Shown: piece by piece, positions 1 to 8,639 of the stretch
Layout of the letters: every line of letters begins with the position of its first letter
How positions within the stretch are numbered: position 1 is the first letter of the stretch
Origin: DASZHJ01 sp035517495
GTDB taxonomy: Bacteria > Pseudomonadota > Alphaproteobacteria > ATCC43930 > CGMCC-115725
DNA length: 64,000 bases
Direction of reading: 5' to 3'
Assembly: GCA_035517495.1 (NCBI GenBank)
Contig: DATIYT010000019.1
Coordinates: 1-64,000 of the forward strand
Position numbers and translations under genes: made by a program
Notes under the pieces: model-generated
The model's input: only the letters and a program-made list of their open reading frames with translations
The model's database searches: none
Told to the model about the DNA's origin: nothing

Positions 1-384
1 GCGACCTTCACGGCGGGAACGCCCTCCACCGCCGCGCTCTCGGTCGCGGCAACGGGGACGACGACTTTCGGTCTCGTCCAGATCACGGAAACCTGCAACG
101 ACAAGAACGGATACAAGCTGACGCTCACCTCCGCCAACACCACAGGCACGCTCAAGGGCGCCATCGCCGGCAACACCGACACGCTGAGCTACACGATCTC
201 CTACGATACCGGCGGCGCCAACACCACGGTCACGCCGACCACGACCGCGCAGACCTTGGTCAACACTGCAGCCAAGACGCCGCTCGCCGGCAACGCCAAG
301 CAGATCAACGCCGTCATCACCAACAACCTCGCGCAACCGGATACCTACTCCGACACCCTTACCTTCACCATGACGCCGAACTGA
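1..384 (+). CDS. Spore coat U domain (SCPU) pilin-like protein, 3' part only
   Basis: The reading frame is open from base 1 to the TGA at 382-384, giving 127 residues without a start, so the gene begins outside the window. The fragment is rich in Thr, Ala, Asn and Gly with alternating beta-strand character, and ends YSDTLTFTMTPN, the typical close of SCPU/CsuA-B type secreted pilin domains. Chaperone, usher and a second SCPU protein follow on the same strand, so this is probably a major or minor subunit of an archaic chaperone-usher pilus, exported by Sec and assembled at the outer membrane. The family call rests on C-terminal style plus context; the signal peptide cannot be seen. Confidence 0.75.
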   Translation, partial: ATFTAGTPSTAALSVAATGTTTFGLVQITETCNDKNGYKLTLTSANTTGTLKGAIAGNTDTLSYTISYDTGGANTTVTPTTTAQTLVNTAAKTPLAGNAKQINAVITNNLAQPDTYSDTLTFTMTPN

Positions 385-421
385 TCGTGCAAAGTCGGAT
401 GATGCGGGTGGCCTCGTCAAC

Positions 422-1258
422 ATGGCGGTTGAGATATTTGTGAGTCAGTCGCGCGAGTCGATTTTGTCCTTCCGCACGACACGATTGCCTCAGACAACTG
501 CGATCGTGCGTTCGTCGATCGGACGTGCGCTTGCCACTCCGCTTATCCTGTTGCCGCCGTTTTTCTGGTGTTCGCCGGCGCACGCGCTTCGGTTCACGCC
601 CTTGATCGTGGCGATGGCGCCAAACGGACAGGGTGCCAGCCAGTCGTTCCAGCTCGACAACGATAGCGACGGCCCCGCCGCGGTGCAGATCTCGATCGTG
701 CATCGCGAGATGGCTGGGGACGGCAAAGAGACGCTAACCGACGCCGAAGCCGACTTCGCTGTCTTCCCGGCGCAGGTCGTGCTTCTCGGTCACGAGACGC
801 GAACCGTCCGCGTGCAGTGGCTGGGCGAGCCCGCGATCAAGGACGAGCTTCCCTATCGCATCATCGCCGAGCAGCTTCCGGTGGCGCTCGCGCCGGCGCC
901 CGGCAAAGGCGCACAAATCTCCGTCGTCGTCCGCTACGAGGGCGCGCTCTATATGCAGCCGCCAGGCGTCAAACCCGACCTCAAGGTGACGGGCGCCGAG
1001 CCCGCAAGCGGGGCCGACAATCGTCGCAAGCTTGCGATCGACGTGACGAACAGCGGCACCGCTCACGCGGTCATCTACAATCCGACCGTGATCGCCGAGA
1101 GCGGCGGTAAGTCGCTCACGCTGAAGACCAATCAGCTCGATGGTCTCGCCGGGCAAAACGTCCTCGCGGGCCACAGCCGGCGCTTCCTGGTGCCGTGGCC
1201 GACCGACCTGCCGATCGGTCCCGTCCGTGTCACGCTTGATTTCACGCCGAGTCTATGA
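422..1258 (+). CDS. Periplasmic fimbrial chaperone (PapD-like, archaic type)
   Basis: 278 residues. The first ~55 residues end in a hydrophobic stretch and SPAHA, a plausible Sec signal cleavage, so the true start may be a later codon. The mature part starts LRFTPLIVAMAPNG and holds two Ig-like domains: the N-terminal one has the QSFQLDNDSDGPAAVQISI strand and the VRVQW strand, the C-terminal one ends VRVTLDFTPSL. Chaperones of this family cap pilin subunits in the periplasm and donate a strand to them before delivery to the usher. The gene lies 37 bases after the pilin fragment and runs into the usher gene, consistent with one operon. Confidence 0.8.
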   Translation: MAVEIFVSQSRESILSFRTTRLPQTTAIVRSSIGRALATPLILLPPFFWCSPAHALRFTPLIVAMAPNGQGASQSFQLDNDSDGPAAVQISIVHREMAGDGKETLTDAEADFAVFPAQVVLLGHETRTVRVQWLGEPAIKDELPYRIIAEQLPVALAPAPGKGAQISVVVRYEGALYMQPPGVKPDLKVTGAEPASGADNRRKLAIDVTNSGTAHAVIYNPTVIAESGGKSLTLKTNQLDGLAGQNVLAGHSRRFLVPWPTDLPIGPVRVTLDFTPSL

Positions 1259-3872
1259 GGGCGCGGGAGCACGGCGTGGCGTAGAACGCGCGAAAGAGAG
1301 AGCAGCGTTCTTCTGCCTCCTGACTGGGTTGGCCCTCATGCTAATTCAGCATGTCGCGCGCGCACAAAGCCAATCGAACGGCCTCGACGCGGAGGAGCAA
1401 AGGCGACAGATCTTCGAACAGATTTTCGGCAAGCACAGCACCGCGCCCGCGCCGCCAGCACCGTCGCATGCGCCCGAATTGCCGGTGGTGCTCGACGACG
1501 GCGAAGAGATCGGCAGCGTAGTGGTGCTATCTCCCGAAGACCCCGAGCATGCCCGCATTGCCGCAAAGCCGCTGCTCGCACTGTTGGGAAAAGTGTTGCA
1601 GCCAAAGCCGCTCGCCACGCTGCAATCGGCCGCCGCGGCGGATGGCACACTTGGCTTCGGCGATTTGCGCAAGGCCGGCGTCGGGGCGGAATTCGACCCG
1701 GCGCGTGCGGCGCTCGCGCTCCAAATCCCTCTGGCGATCCGACGTCTCAGCACGATCAGCCTCCGGGGCAATCCGCCTCAAGCAAACGCGGCGAACCTCG
1801 TGCGCAATGCCGATTTCAGCGCCTTCATGAACCTTCGCGCCGGCGTCGATTACGTTCACCAGACCGGCGGCACCAGCAGCCCCGGCGCGCTCGGATTCCA
1901 GCCGCTGAACGTGGCGCTCGAATCTGCGATCAACTATCGCAATACCGTCCTCCTCGCCGACATCAACTACCAGCAGGGGGCGCAGGTTCCGTTGCAGCGG
2001 GGCGACGTAAGCCTGGTGCGCGACGACCCTGATGCCGCGATCCGCTACCAGCTCGGCGATCTCTCCTATCCCGTCGATGGATTTCAGGCGTTCCAGACCA
2101 TGGCGGGCTTCGGATTCGCGCGCAATTTCACGCTGCAGCCTTATAAGGTCTACCAGCCCGATGGACAGGAACAGGTGACGCTGGAAAGCCCGTCACGCGT
2201 CGAGGTGCTGGTGAATGGCGTGCGCACGCAAACGCTGGAGCTGGCGCCAGGACGCTATGACCTGACCCAGTTCCCCTTTGCGCAGGGCGCCAACGATGTC
2301 GAGCTCAAGATCACCGACGCGGTGGGGCGCGTCAGCACCATCAGCGTGCCGTTCTTCTTCAACAGCGATTTGCTTGCGGAGGGCGAACAGCAGTTCTCTT
2401 ACGCCATCGGCGCCCCGTCCTCCACGCAAGCCTCAGGCGCACGCCATTATCAGCCGGGCACGCCCGCAATCTCCGCGTTCCACCGCGTCGGCGTCACCGA
2501 TTTCCTGACTTTGGGCGGAAGCTTCCAAGGCGATCGCCTTCAGCAGATGGCCGACGGGAATGTGGCGTTCGCGACCGCGTTCGGCAATATTCGAATCGAC
2601 GGCGCCGCAAGCCAGACGCAGGGATTCGGCTGCGATTTTGCCGGGCGCCTGCTCTATGAATACACTGACGCACCGCTCGGGCCTGGCGCCAAGCCCGTCC
2701 CGTTCCTGGGCGAGAGCCGAACCATTTTCGGCTCCGCCACCTACACCGGAACGCGCTTTGCGACGCTGGGCACGCTATTGCCGGACAATACCGGGTCCTT
2801 CGGCATTCAAGGCGGCATCAGCCAACCCTTGATCCTCGGCGTGACTGGGGGGCTCGGGGGTTCATACCAGTTCTCGCGCCCGGGAACGCGGGATACCAAC
2901 AACGTCACGTTTTCGCTCCGGCGCTATTTCGGCAGCGCCGTCTCGACCGATCTCGAACTGAGCCGCACGAACGCAACAACGGGAGCGCCCAATTACCGCG
3001 CGATGTTCACGGTGCAAATCCTGTTCTCATCGGCACATCAATCGGTTACCACTACCTACGACACCAACCAACACGCCTCGCAGCTCGACTGGGAATATCT
3101 ACCCACTTCGGACGTCAACGATCCCTTTGTCGACCTCAACTTGGCGCGCGGGCGCGACTCCACGGAGGCCAGCGGCACGCTCTCCTACAATACCCAGCGC
3201 ATCGAGACGCTGCTGGTGCACGACGAGACTCTGCCCAATTTCTCGGGCAATCAGTCCAGCCTCGAGCGCGTTTCCAGCGTTCGCGTCGGCACCGCGCTCG
3301 CCTTCGCCGATGGGACGTTCGCCATCAGTCGCCCGATCGGGGACGCGTTCGCCATCGTCGCGAAGCATCCGAGCCTCGCTGACTATCAAGTGGGCGTCGA
3401 ACCGACCGCCGGCGGCGGTTTCGAAGCCGCGCCCGATTGGCTGGGCCCCGCGGTCGTCAACAACATCGCGTCATATCAAGTGCAATCGCTGACGGTTGGC
3501 ACCAAGGATCTGCCGCCGGGGTACGACCTCGGTTCTGGCTTCTACCAGCTCCAGCCGAGTTTCCACAGCGGAGCTGTGATTACCCTCGGCAGCGACGCCA
3601 ATGTGCTGCTCGACGGGGAGCTGCATGACCAGCTCGGCATGCCGCTGGCGCTCGTCGCTGGCGAAGCGCGGCCGGCCGACGGCCACGGCGCGGTAAAGCC
3701 GTTTTTCACCAACCGCACCGGCCGCTTCCGCATCGATGGGCTCAGGCCCGTCGCTTACGATCTGGTGTTTCCGACGCTCGGCGATGCGGTGGTCCGCGTC
3801 GATATTTCCCCGAACGCCACGGGCATCGACCGCGTCGGCGTTTTGACGATTTCGGCCGGCGCACGGCCATGA
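1236..3872 (+). CDS. Outer membrane usher protein, FimD/PapC family
   Basis: The C-terminal ~830 residues are a clear usher: an N-terminal region rich in acidic residues, then QPYKVYQPDGQEQVTLE and VEVLVNGVRTQTLELAPGRY, which resemble the usher plug and neighbouring strands, a long beta-barrel, and a C-terminal carboxypeptidase-regulatory-like domain (NRTGRFRIDGLRPVAYDLVF). It forms the outer membrane pore that assembles and anchors the pilus. The start is unclear: the ATG overlapping the chaperone stop (1255) leads into a frame that closes after nine codons, and the usher frame offers only TTG at 1236 or 1329 and ATG at 1338. TTG 1236 is used because it keeps a complete signal peptide (hydrophobic core ending in HVARAQ). 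It overlaps the next gene by ATGA. Confidence 0.8.
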   Translation: MISRRVYEGAGARRGVERAKERAAFFCLLTGLALMLIQHVARAQSQSNGLDAEEQRRQIFEQIFGKHSTAPAPPAPSHAPELPVVLDDGEEIGSVVVLSPEDPEHARIAAKPLLALLGKVLQPKPLATLQSAAAADGTLGFGDLRKAGVGAEFDPARAALALQIPLAIRRLSTISLRGNPPQANAANLVRNADFSAFMNLRAGVDYVHQTGGTSSPGALGFQPLNVALESAINYRNTVLLADINYQQGAQVPLQRGDVSLVRDDPDAAIRYQLGDLSYPVDGFQAFQTMAGFGFARNFTLQPYKVYQPDGQEQVTLESPSRVEVLVNGVRTQTLELAPGRYDLTQFPFAQGANDVELKITDAVGRVSTISVPFFFNSDLLAEGEQQFSYAIGAPSSTQASGARHYQPGTPAISAFHRVGVTDFLTLGGSFQGDRLQQMADGNVAFATAFGNIRIDGAASQTQGFGCDFAGRLLYEYTDAPLGPGAKPVPFLGESRTIFGSATYTGTRFATLGTLLPDNTGSFGIQGGISQPLILGVTGGLGGSYQFSRPGTRDTNNVTFSLRRYFGSAVSTDLELSRTNATTGAPNYRAMFTVQILFSSAHQSVTTTYDTNQHASQLDWEYLPTSDVNDPFVDLNLARGRDSTEASGTLSYNTQRIETLLVHDETLPNFSGNQSSLERVSSVRVGTALAFADGTFAISRPIGDAFAIVAKHPSLADYQVGVEPTAGGGFEAAPDWLGPAVVNNIASYQVQSLTVGTKDLPPGYDLGSGFYQLQPSFHSGAVITLGSDANVLLDGELHDQLGMPLALVAGEARPADGHGAVKPFFTNRTGRFRIDGLRPVAYDLVFPTLGDAVVRVDISPNATGIDRVGVLTISAGARP

Positions 3873-4816
3873 CGCGATCAGTTCTAGCGCTGTTCGGATT
3901 GCTTGCGCTCGCGGCGCTGCCCCTCGATGCGGAAGCAAATTGCACGGGATTGCGCTTCGGCCTGCTCCCTCCGGTCGTGACCTGGACCGGCGCGGGAGCC
4001 GGATACAACGTCTTCGATCCCTTCGATCGGGTGCAGCCCGTCACCTTCACGGTGACAAAGGTCAGCGGCACTTGCACTTATTTCGTAACCGCCACCACCG
4101 AATTCGGCGGCGGCCCGGGTCAACGCGTCATGATCGGCAGCGGCGGCCGCCTGGCCTTTAATATTTTCACCGACAGCACCAGGACCAGTCCGCTACTGGA
4201 TCTGCCGGCAGCCACCGCGAACGACGTAATCGCGGGCAGTTTTTCGACGACCGGCGTCGCCAGCAATACCCACCTGCATTTTTTTTGGATTGCCCCGGAT
4301 CAAGCAGCGGGACCCGGCATCTTCTCGGGTTTTGCGCATTTCAAGCTCTTCCAGGGAACACTCCTCAACAACACCCTCGTGCAGATGATGGACGTCAACT
4401 ACCGTGTCGACGTGCGCTCGGTTGCGGAAGTATCGGTGGTCGATCCCGGGCTGACTTTCAATGCTTCGAATCCGAAACGCAGTGTCGATTTCGGCTTCGT
4501 CCACGAAGGTCAGAAGGCCGATTTCGATCTGCGCGTCCGTGGGAACAACGGTTTCGACGTCACGATCCAATCGCAGAACGGCGGAACATTGCTGCCGCCC
4601 GACAAGGGCGATCCGAACTATTTCCCCTACACGCTGACGCTCGGCGGACGGTCGCTCAGTCTCACCGCCGGCAGGACCGTGGCCGCAGCCAGCCTTTCCA
4701 CGGCAACGACCGCCGATGGCGTGCCATTTCCAGTCGAGATCACCGTCGGCGATCTTTCTCACGCCTCTGCAGGTGCCTATTCCGACGTGCTGACGATCAC
4801 GGTAATTTCCAAATAG
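3869..4816 (+). CDS. SCPU domain protein, probable pilus tip subunit (CsuE-like)
   Basis: 315 residues with a Sec signal peptide (hydrophobic core LALFGLLALAALPL, cleavage near AEA-NC). Two consecutive Ig-like pilin domains of about 140 residues can be seen: one starts near NCTGLRFGLL, the second near the VSVVDPGLTFNAS stretch, and the protein closes YSDVLTITVISK like the truncated pilin at the start of the window. Two-domain SCPU proteins at the end of archaic pilus operons usually form the adhesive tip. Its ATG overlaps the usher stop (ATGA), so it is translationally coupled. The substrate or surface bound cannot be inferred. Confidence 0.75.
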   Translation: MTRSVLALFGLLALAALPLDAEANCTGLRFGLLPPVVTWTGAGAGYNVFDPFDRVQPVTFTVTKVSGTCTYFVTATTEFGGGPGQRVMIGSGGRLAFNIFTDSTRTSPLLDLPAATANDVIAGSFSTTGVASNTHLHFFWIAPDQAAGPGIFSGFAHFKLFQGTLLNNTLVQMMDVNYRVDVRSVAEVSVVDPGLTFNASNPKRSVDFGFVHEGQKADFDLRVRGNNGFDVTIQSQNGGTLLPPDKGDPNYFPYTLTLGGRSLSLTAGRTVAAASLSTATTADGVPFPVEITVGDLSHASAGAYSDVLTITVISK

Positions 4817-4904
4817 TGGCGGCGGCGGAATTGGCATGGCGCTGGACTGAGCCGCCGGGTCGGCTTAGGTTCTGCCCCTCGTCGACAACGCCCATGAGGC
4901 AGCC

Positions 4905-5627
4905 ATGCCGCGCCCTTCCGGCCGCGCCCCCGATCAGATGCGCGAGATCATCCTAGAACCCGGCTTCGCCAAATATGCGGAGGGCTCGTGCCTCACCCGC
5001 TTCGGCGACACCCACGTGCTCTGCACCGCCACCGTCGAGGACCGCGTGCCGCCGTTTCTTCGCAACACCGGTACCGGCTGGATCACCGCTGAATACGGCA
5101 TGCTCCCTCGCTCGACCCACACCCGCACCGACCGCGAAGCAAGCCGCGGGCGCCAGAGCGGCCGCACCCAGGAAATTCAGCGTCTGATTGGCCGCTCGCT
5201 GCGCGCGGTCAGCGACTTGAAGGCGCTGGGCGAGCGGCAGATCCGCATCGACTGCGACGTGATCCAGGCCGACGGCGGCACGCGCACCGCCGGGATCACC
5301 GGCAGCTACGTGGCGCTCCACCTGGCATTGCAGCGCCTGGTCAAGGGCGGCGCGCTCGCGTCGGTGCCGCTCAGCGACACCGTGGCAGCCATCTCCTGCG
5401 GCATTGCGGTCGGCGTCCCCGTGCTCGATCTCGACTACGCCGAGGATTCAACCGCCGAGGCGGACGCGAATTTCGTGCTGACCGGCGCAGGCGGACTGGT
5501 GGAGGTGCAGGCAACCGCGGAGCAGGCGCCATTCTCCGAGGCGCGGCTTCTGGAGCTGCTCGCGCTCGCGCGCAAGGGCGTTGGCGAGCTGATCAATCAT
5601 CAGCGTCGGGCGCTCGGCCTTGGCTGA
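4905..5627 (+). CDS. rph: Ribonuclease PH
   Basis: 240 residues, the normal length for RNase PH, a phosphate-dependent 3'-5' exoribonuclease that trims the CCA-proximal end of tRNA precursors. It starts MPRPSGRAPDQMREIILEPG and carries the hallmark segments FGDTHVLCTATVEDRVP, MLPRSTHTRTDREA, the GRTQEIQRLIGRSLRAV helix, and IDCDVIQADGGTRTAGITG, the phosphate/nucleic acid binding core. The ATG follows a GAGG-containing stretch (4892-4904). The next gene, rdgB, overlaps its end by 8 bases, a common alphaproteobacterial pairing. Confidence 0.97.
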   Translation: MPRPSGRAPDQMREIILEPGFAKYAEGSCLTRFGDTHVLCTATVEDRVPPFLRNTGTGWITAEYGMLPRSTHTRTDREASRGRQSGRTQEIQRLIGRSLRAVSDLKALGERQIRIDCDVIQADGGTRTAGITGSYVALHLALQRLVKGGALASVPLSDTVAAISCGIAVGVPVLDLDYAEDSTAEADANFVLTGAGGLVEVQATAEQAPFSEARLLELLALARKGVGELINHQRRALGLG

Positions 5628-6237
5628 GCACGTCGCTCGCGCGCTCGGCCGCGGCCGAATGGTGATCGCGACCCACAACAAGGGCAAGCTCGCCGAGATC
5701 GCTGACCTGCTCCGCCCCTTTGGCATTGACGCCGTGAGTGCCGCTGCCCTCGGGCTGCCCGAGCCCGAGGAGACCGGTTCGAGCTTCGAGGCGAACGCGC
5801 TTCTGAAAGCCGATGCTGCCGCGAGCGCGAGCGGCATACCGGCGCTTGCCGATGATTCGGGACTGGTGGTTCCGGCGCTCGGCGGCGAGCCCGGCATTTA
5901 TTCCGCCCGCTGGGCCGGCCCCGAGCGGGATTTCGGCCAGGCAATGCGTCGCGTCCACGAACGTCTGGGCAGGGGCGCCGACCGGCGCGGCATCTTCGTC
6001 GCGGTGCTGGCACTCGCTTGGCCCGACGGACACCACGAGATCTTTCGCGGCGAAGTCGAGGGCGACCTCGTCTGGCCGCCGCGCGGATCCTTGGGGTTTG
6101 GCTACGATCCGATGTTTCAGCCGCTGGGTTCAACCCTCACCTTCGGCGAGATCACGCCTGACGAGAAGCACCGTATCAGCCATCGCGCCCGCGCCTTCGC
6201 GAAGCTGATGGCGGCCTGCTTGGGGTCGCGGGCTTGA
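5620..6237 (+). CDS. rdgB: dITP/XTP pyrophosphatase (RdgB/HAM1 family)
   Basis: This removes non-canonical purine nucleotides (dITP, XTP) from the pool by hydrolysis to the monophosphate. Family marks are ATHNKGKLAEI near the N-terminus (nucleotide binding), SSFEANALLKA, PALADDSGLVVPALGGEPG (metal-binding acidic loop) and GSLGFGYDPMFQP, then the ISHRARAFAKL helix. The TTG at 5620 inside the rph stop region gives 205 residues and the usual short N-terminal lead before ATHN; an ATG at 5659 would start directly at MVIATHN. No clear Shine-Dalgarno decides between them. It is cotranscribed with rph. Confidence 0.95.
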   Translation: MAEHVARALGRGRMVIATHNKGKLAEIADLLRPFGIDAVSAAALGLPEPEETGSSFEANALLKADAAASASGIPALADDSGLVVPALGGEPGIYSARWAGPERDFGQAMRRVHERLGRGADRRGIFVAVLALAWPDGHHEIFRGEVEGDLVWPPRGSLGFGYDPMFQPLGSTLTFGEITPDEKHRISHRARAFAKLMAACLGSRA

Positions 6238-6304
6238 CCGAGCGTGCGGGCTTGTACCTGCTTCTCGCTGTCGTACTCTCGGCGTGAAGACGCCATCAAG
6301 GAGG

Positions 6305-6332
6305 CAGGGGAATAATGGGGATCAAGGGGATG
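6305..6332. repeat. Half copy of dispersed repeat family B
   Basis: The G-rich stretch between rdgB and hemW contains GGGGATCAAGGGGATG. It matches one arm of the inverted repeats at 29703-29850, 35696-35810 and 49767-49977. No opposite arm is visible here, so it may be a degraded or single-arm copy. Confidence 0.45.
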
Positions 6333-6387
6333 TGGATTCCTTGGAATTGATGAACCATCTCAGAACAGGCCCTACATTCGCGCGATC

Positions 6388-7593
6388 ATGACGAGCGCCC
6401 CCTCATCTCCAGCATCCCCCCGATCTCCTCAGTCGGTTTGTCGGCCGCAGCCGCTCGCGCTCTACATCCACTGGCCGTTCTGCCGCTCGAAGTGTCCCTA
6501 CTGCGACTTCAACAGCCATGTGCGCGAGAGCATCGACGAAGATCGCTGGCGCCGCGCTCTCGTGGCCGAGCTCGGCCACTACGCTGCGGAAACCGCGGGT
6601 CGACCGATCGCCTCGATCTTTTTCGGCGGCGGCACACCCTCGCTGATGGCGCCCGAGACGGTCACTAGCGTGCTGGAACGCGTGCGCGGGCTCTGGCCCG
6701 TCGCCGCCGAGGTGGAAATCACGCTCGAAGCCAATCCCAATTCGGTCGAAGCCGAGCGCTTCGGCGCGCTCGCCGCCGCCGGCATCAACCGCGTCTCGCT
6801 GGGCATTCAAGCGCTCGACGAACATGCGCTCAAATTCCTGGGACGCGCCCATGGGCTCGCGGAAGCCTATGGCGCGATCGAGCTGGCGCGCCGCAGCTTT
6901 GGACGCTTCTCCTTCGATCTCATCTACGGACGACCCGGCCAATCGGTCGAGGCGTGGGAGCGCGAGCTCGCCCATGCCATCGGCCTCGCGGGCGAGCATC
7001 TCTCGGTCTATCAGCTCACCATCGAACCCGGGACTGCCTTTGCCACGGCGCATGCCCGCGGCGACTTCGTCATGCCGGATGAAGAGACCGAAGCGGCGCT
7101 TTACGAGAGCACCGGGGCGCTGCTGGAATCAGTCGGCCTTCCGGCCTACGAGATCTCGAACCATGCACGCCCCGGCGCCGAATGCCGGCACAATCTCGCC
7201 TATTGGCGCTACCGCGACTATGTGGGGGTGGGCCCCGGCGCCCACGGCCGGCTCAGCATCGGCAACGAAAAGGTGGCGACGCGCCAGCGCCGCGTGCCGG
7301 AAACTTGGCTCGCCGCCGTCGAATCGAAGGGACATGGCACGGAGGAGCGCTTTGCTCTCGACCAAGAGGCACGGCGCGCCGAATTGGTGATGATGGGACT
7401 GCGGCTCGTCGAGGGAATTCCGCGCGAGCGTTTCGAGAGCGAGCTGGGGCTCAGCGTCGAAACCGCACTTGACCATGGCCGCCTGAGACCACTGATCGAC
7501 GGGGGGTTTCTGAGTCTTGATGCCGAGCGCCTTGCCGCGACCGCTGCCGGCCGCCAGCGCCTCAACGCGCTACTGTCGGCGCTGTTGGGATGA
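6388..7593 (+). CDS. hemW: HemW-like radical SAM heme chaperone
   Basis: 401 residues. The radical SAM motif is at residues 32-39 (FCRSKCPYCDF, CX3CX2C); the residue two after the last Cys is Phe, as in HemW, whereas true HemN coproporphyrinogen dehydrogenases have another Cys. FFGGGTPSLM, the GGG SAM-binding segment, and EANPNSVEAERF, RVSLGIQALD, and HNLAYWRYRDYVGVGPGAHG are also typical. HemW binds heme and delivers it to membrane proteins such as respiratory cytochromes, which fits a genome with a full ccm system nearby. It follows rph-rdgB on the same strand after 150 bases. Confidence 0.93.
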   Translation: MTSAPSSPASPRSPQSVCRPQPLALYIHWPFCRSKCPYCDFNSHVRESIDEDRWRRALVAELGHYAAETAGRPIASIFFGGGTPSLMAPETVTSVLERVRGLWPVAAEVEITLEANPNSVEAERFGALAAAGINRVSLGIQALDEHALKFLGRAHGLAEAYGAIELARRSFGRFSFDLIYGRPGQSVEAWERELAHAIGLAGEHLSVYQLTIEPGTAFATAHARGDFVMPDEETEAALYESTGALLESVGLPAYEISNHARPGAECRHNLAYWRYRDYVGVGPGAHGRLSIGNEKVATRQRRVPETWLAAVESKGHGTEERFALDQEARRAELVMMGLRLVEGIPRERFESELGLSVETALDHGRLRPLIDGGFLSLDAERLAATAAGRQRLNALLSALLG

Positions 7594-7652
7594 GAGCGCG
7601 TCCTTCCGCAGCCGACATCGCGCGACCGACGCGGTGATCGAGTAGTCAGTTA

Positions 7653-7845
7653 TTCAGAACCGAACCCGAAGGCCGGCTGAGACTGCTTGCGCGTCGTAGT
7701 CGCCGGAGAACCGGCCTTCGTAGTCGACGAAGAATGCCGCATTGGCGTTGAGATCATGAGTGACCCCGGCACCAATCAGTAGCCGAGATGAAGTCGAGGC
7801 TGCCGGTGTTGCTGACGCCGGGAAAGCTACCGGGTCCAGTATCGA
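7653..7845 (-). pseudogene. Autotransporter beta-barrel C-terminal remnant
   Basis: Reading the minus strand back from TGA (7653-7655) gives about 60 open codons including RLLIGAGVTHDLNANAAFF, then VDYEGRFSGDYDAQAVSAGL, and a final RVRF. The pattern of alternating residues, the F-S-G-D-Y region and the terminal aromatic residue match the last strands of autotransporter barrel domains. Upstream the frame meets a stop near 7846 and no passenger or remaining barrel is present, so this is the tail of a lost gene. It shows that the 460-base gap between hemW and the acetyltransferase is decayed coding sequence. Confidence 0.6.
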
Positions 7846-8056
7846 TCAGGCTTGCAGCATACCATCCCCCCACAAATCTTGATTGAATCTAACACGGTGG
7901 CCGCGACTATCGCTACACATTCACGGCTTCGCGATTCTCTCTTCGTCCGGCGGCAGGAAGCGCAAATGCCATGCGCAGATGAGCCGCCCGCAGAGGGGAC
8001 TCGTCAACCCTGTAGCCGCTCGTTTAGGATGCACTCTGGGCAAGATCGGAGGTTCA

Positions 8057-8626
8057 ATGCTGTTCGTTCGGCCTGCGACCCGCGCCGATGCCGGCGAGAT
8101 TGCGCGGATCGATGTCGAAACTTGGCGCACGGCCTACCCGGGGATCCTCCCGGATAAGGTGCTGCTGGGCTTGACGCCGTCGCGGCTGGCGGTCGAATGG
8201 GCGGCGCAACTTGGCCATCGTCCCGAAGATGTGCGCGTTGCCGAATGGAGCGGCGCCGGGGTCGTGGGCTTCGGCAGTTGCGGCGCCGCGCGGATGCCGA
8301 TCGGCGAGCTTTCGGGCGAAGTGAACACGCTTTACGTGGCGCCGGATTATCAGGGCCGGGGCGTCGGCCGCGCCTTGCTGCTGGCACTGTTCCGTCGCTT
8401 GGTAGCGACCGGCCACGCCTCGGCGGTCATTTGGGTGCTGCGTAACAATCCCGCGCGCTTCTTCTATGAGCGCATGGGCGGCAAAGCGACCGCCCATCGG
8501 CGCATCGCCGTGCGCGGCGAGCTGATCCCGGCGCTCGCTTATGGCTGGCGCAACCTTCCGGAAACCGTGCGCAGCGGTGGCCGCGCGCTCCGGCCGCTCG
8601 CCGACGACGGCACGGGACCGCTCTGA
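8057..8626 (+). CDS. GNAT family N-acetyltransferase
   Basis: 189 residues from ATG 8057, chosen because GGAGG lies at 8049-8053 with good spacing and the domain begins at once (FVRPATRADAGEIARIDVETW). The acetyl-CoA pyrophosphate-binding loop is YQGRGVGRALL, preceded by the NTLYVAPDY strand, and the C-terminal part has NPARFFYERMGGKATAHRRI. RAYPGILP-type residues (WRTAYPGILPD) are shared with RimI-like small-molecule or peptide acetyltransferases. Substrate unknown. Thirteen bases separate it from the acyl-CoA ligase gene, so the two are probably cotranscribed. Confidence 0.88.
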   Translation: MLFVRPATRADAGEIARIDVETWRTAYPGILPDKVLLGLTPSRLAVEWAAQLGHRPEDVRVAEWSGAGVVGFGSCGAARMPIGELSGEVNTLYVAPDYQGRGVGRALLLALFRRLVATGHASAVIWVLRNNPARFFYERMGGKATAHRRIAVRGELIPALAYGWRNLPETVRSGGRALRPLADDGTGPL

Positions 8627-8639
8627 CCCGATCATCGGG

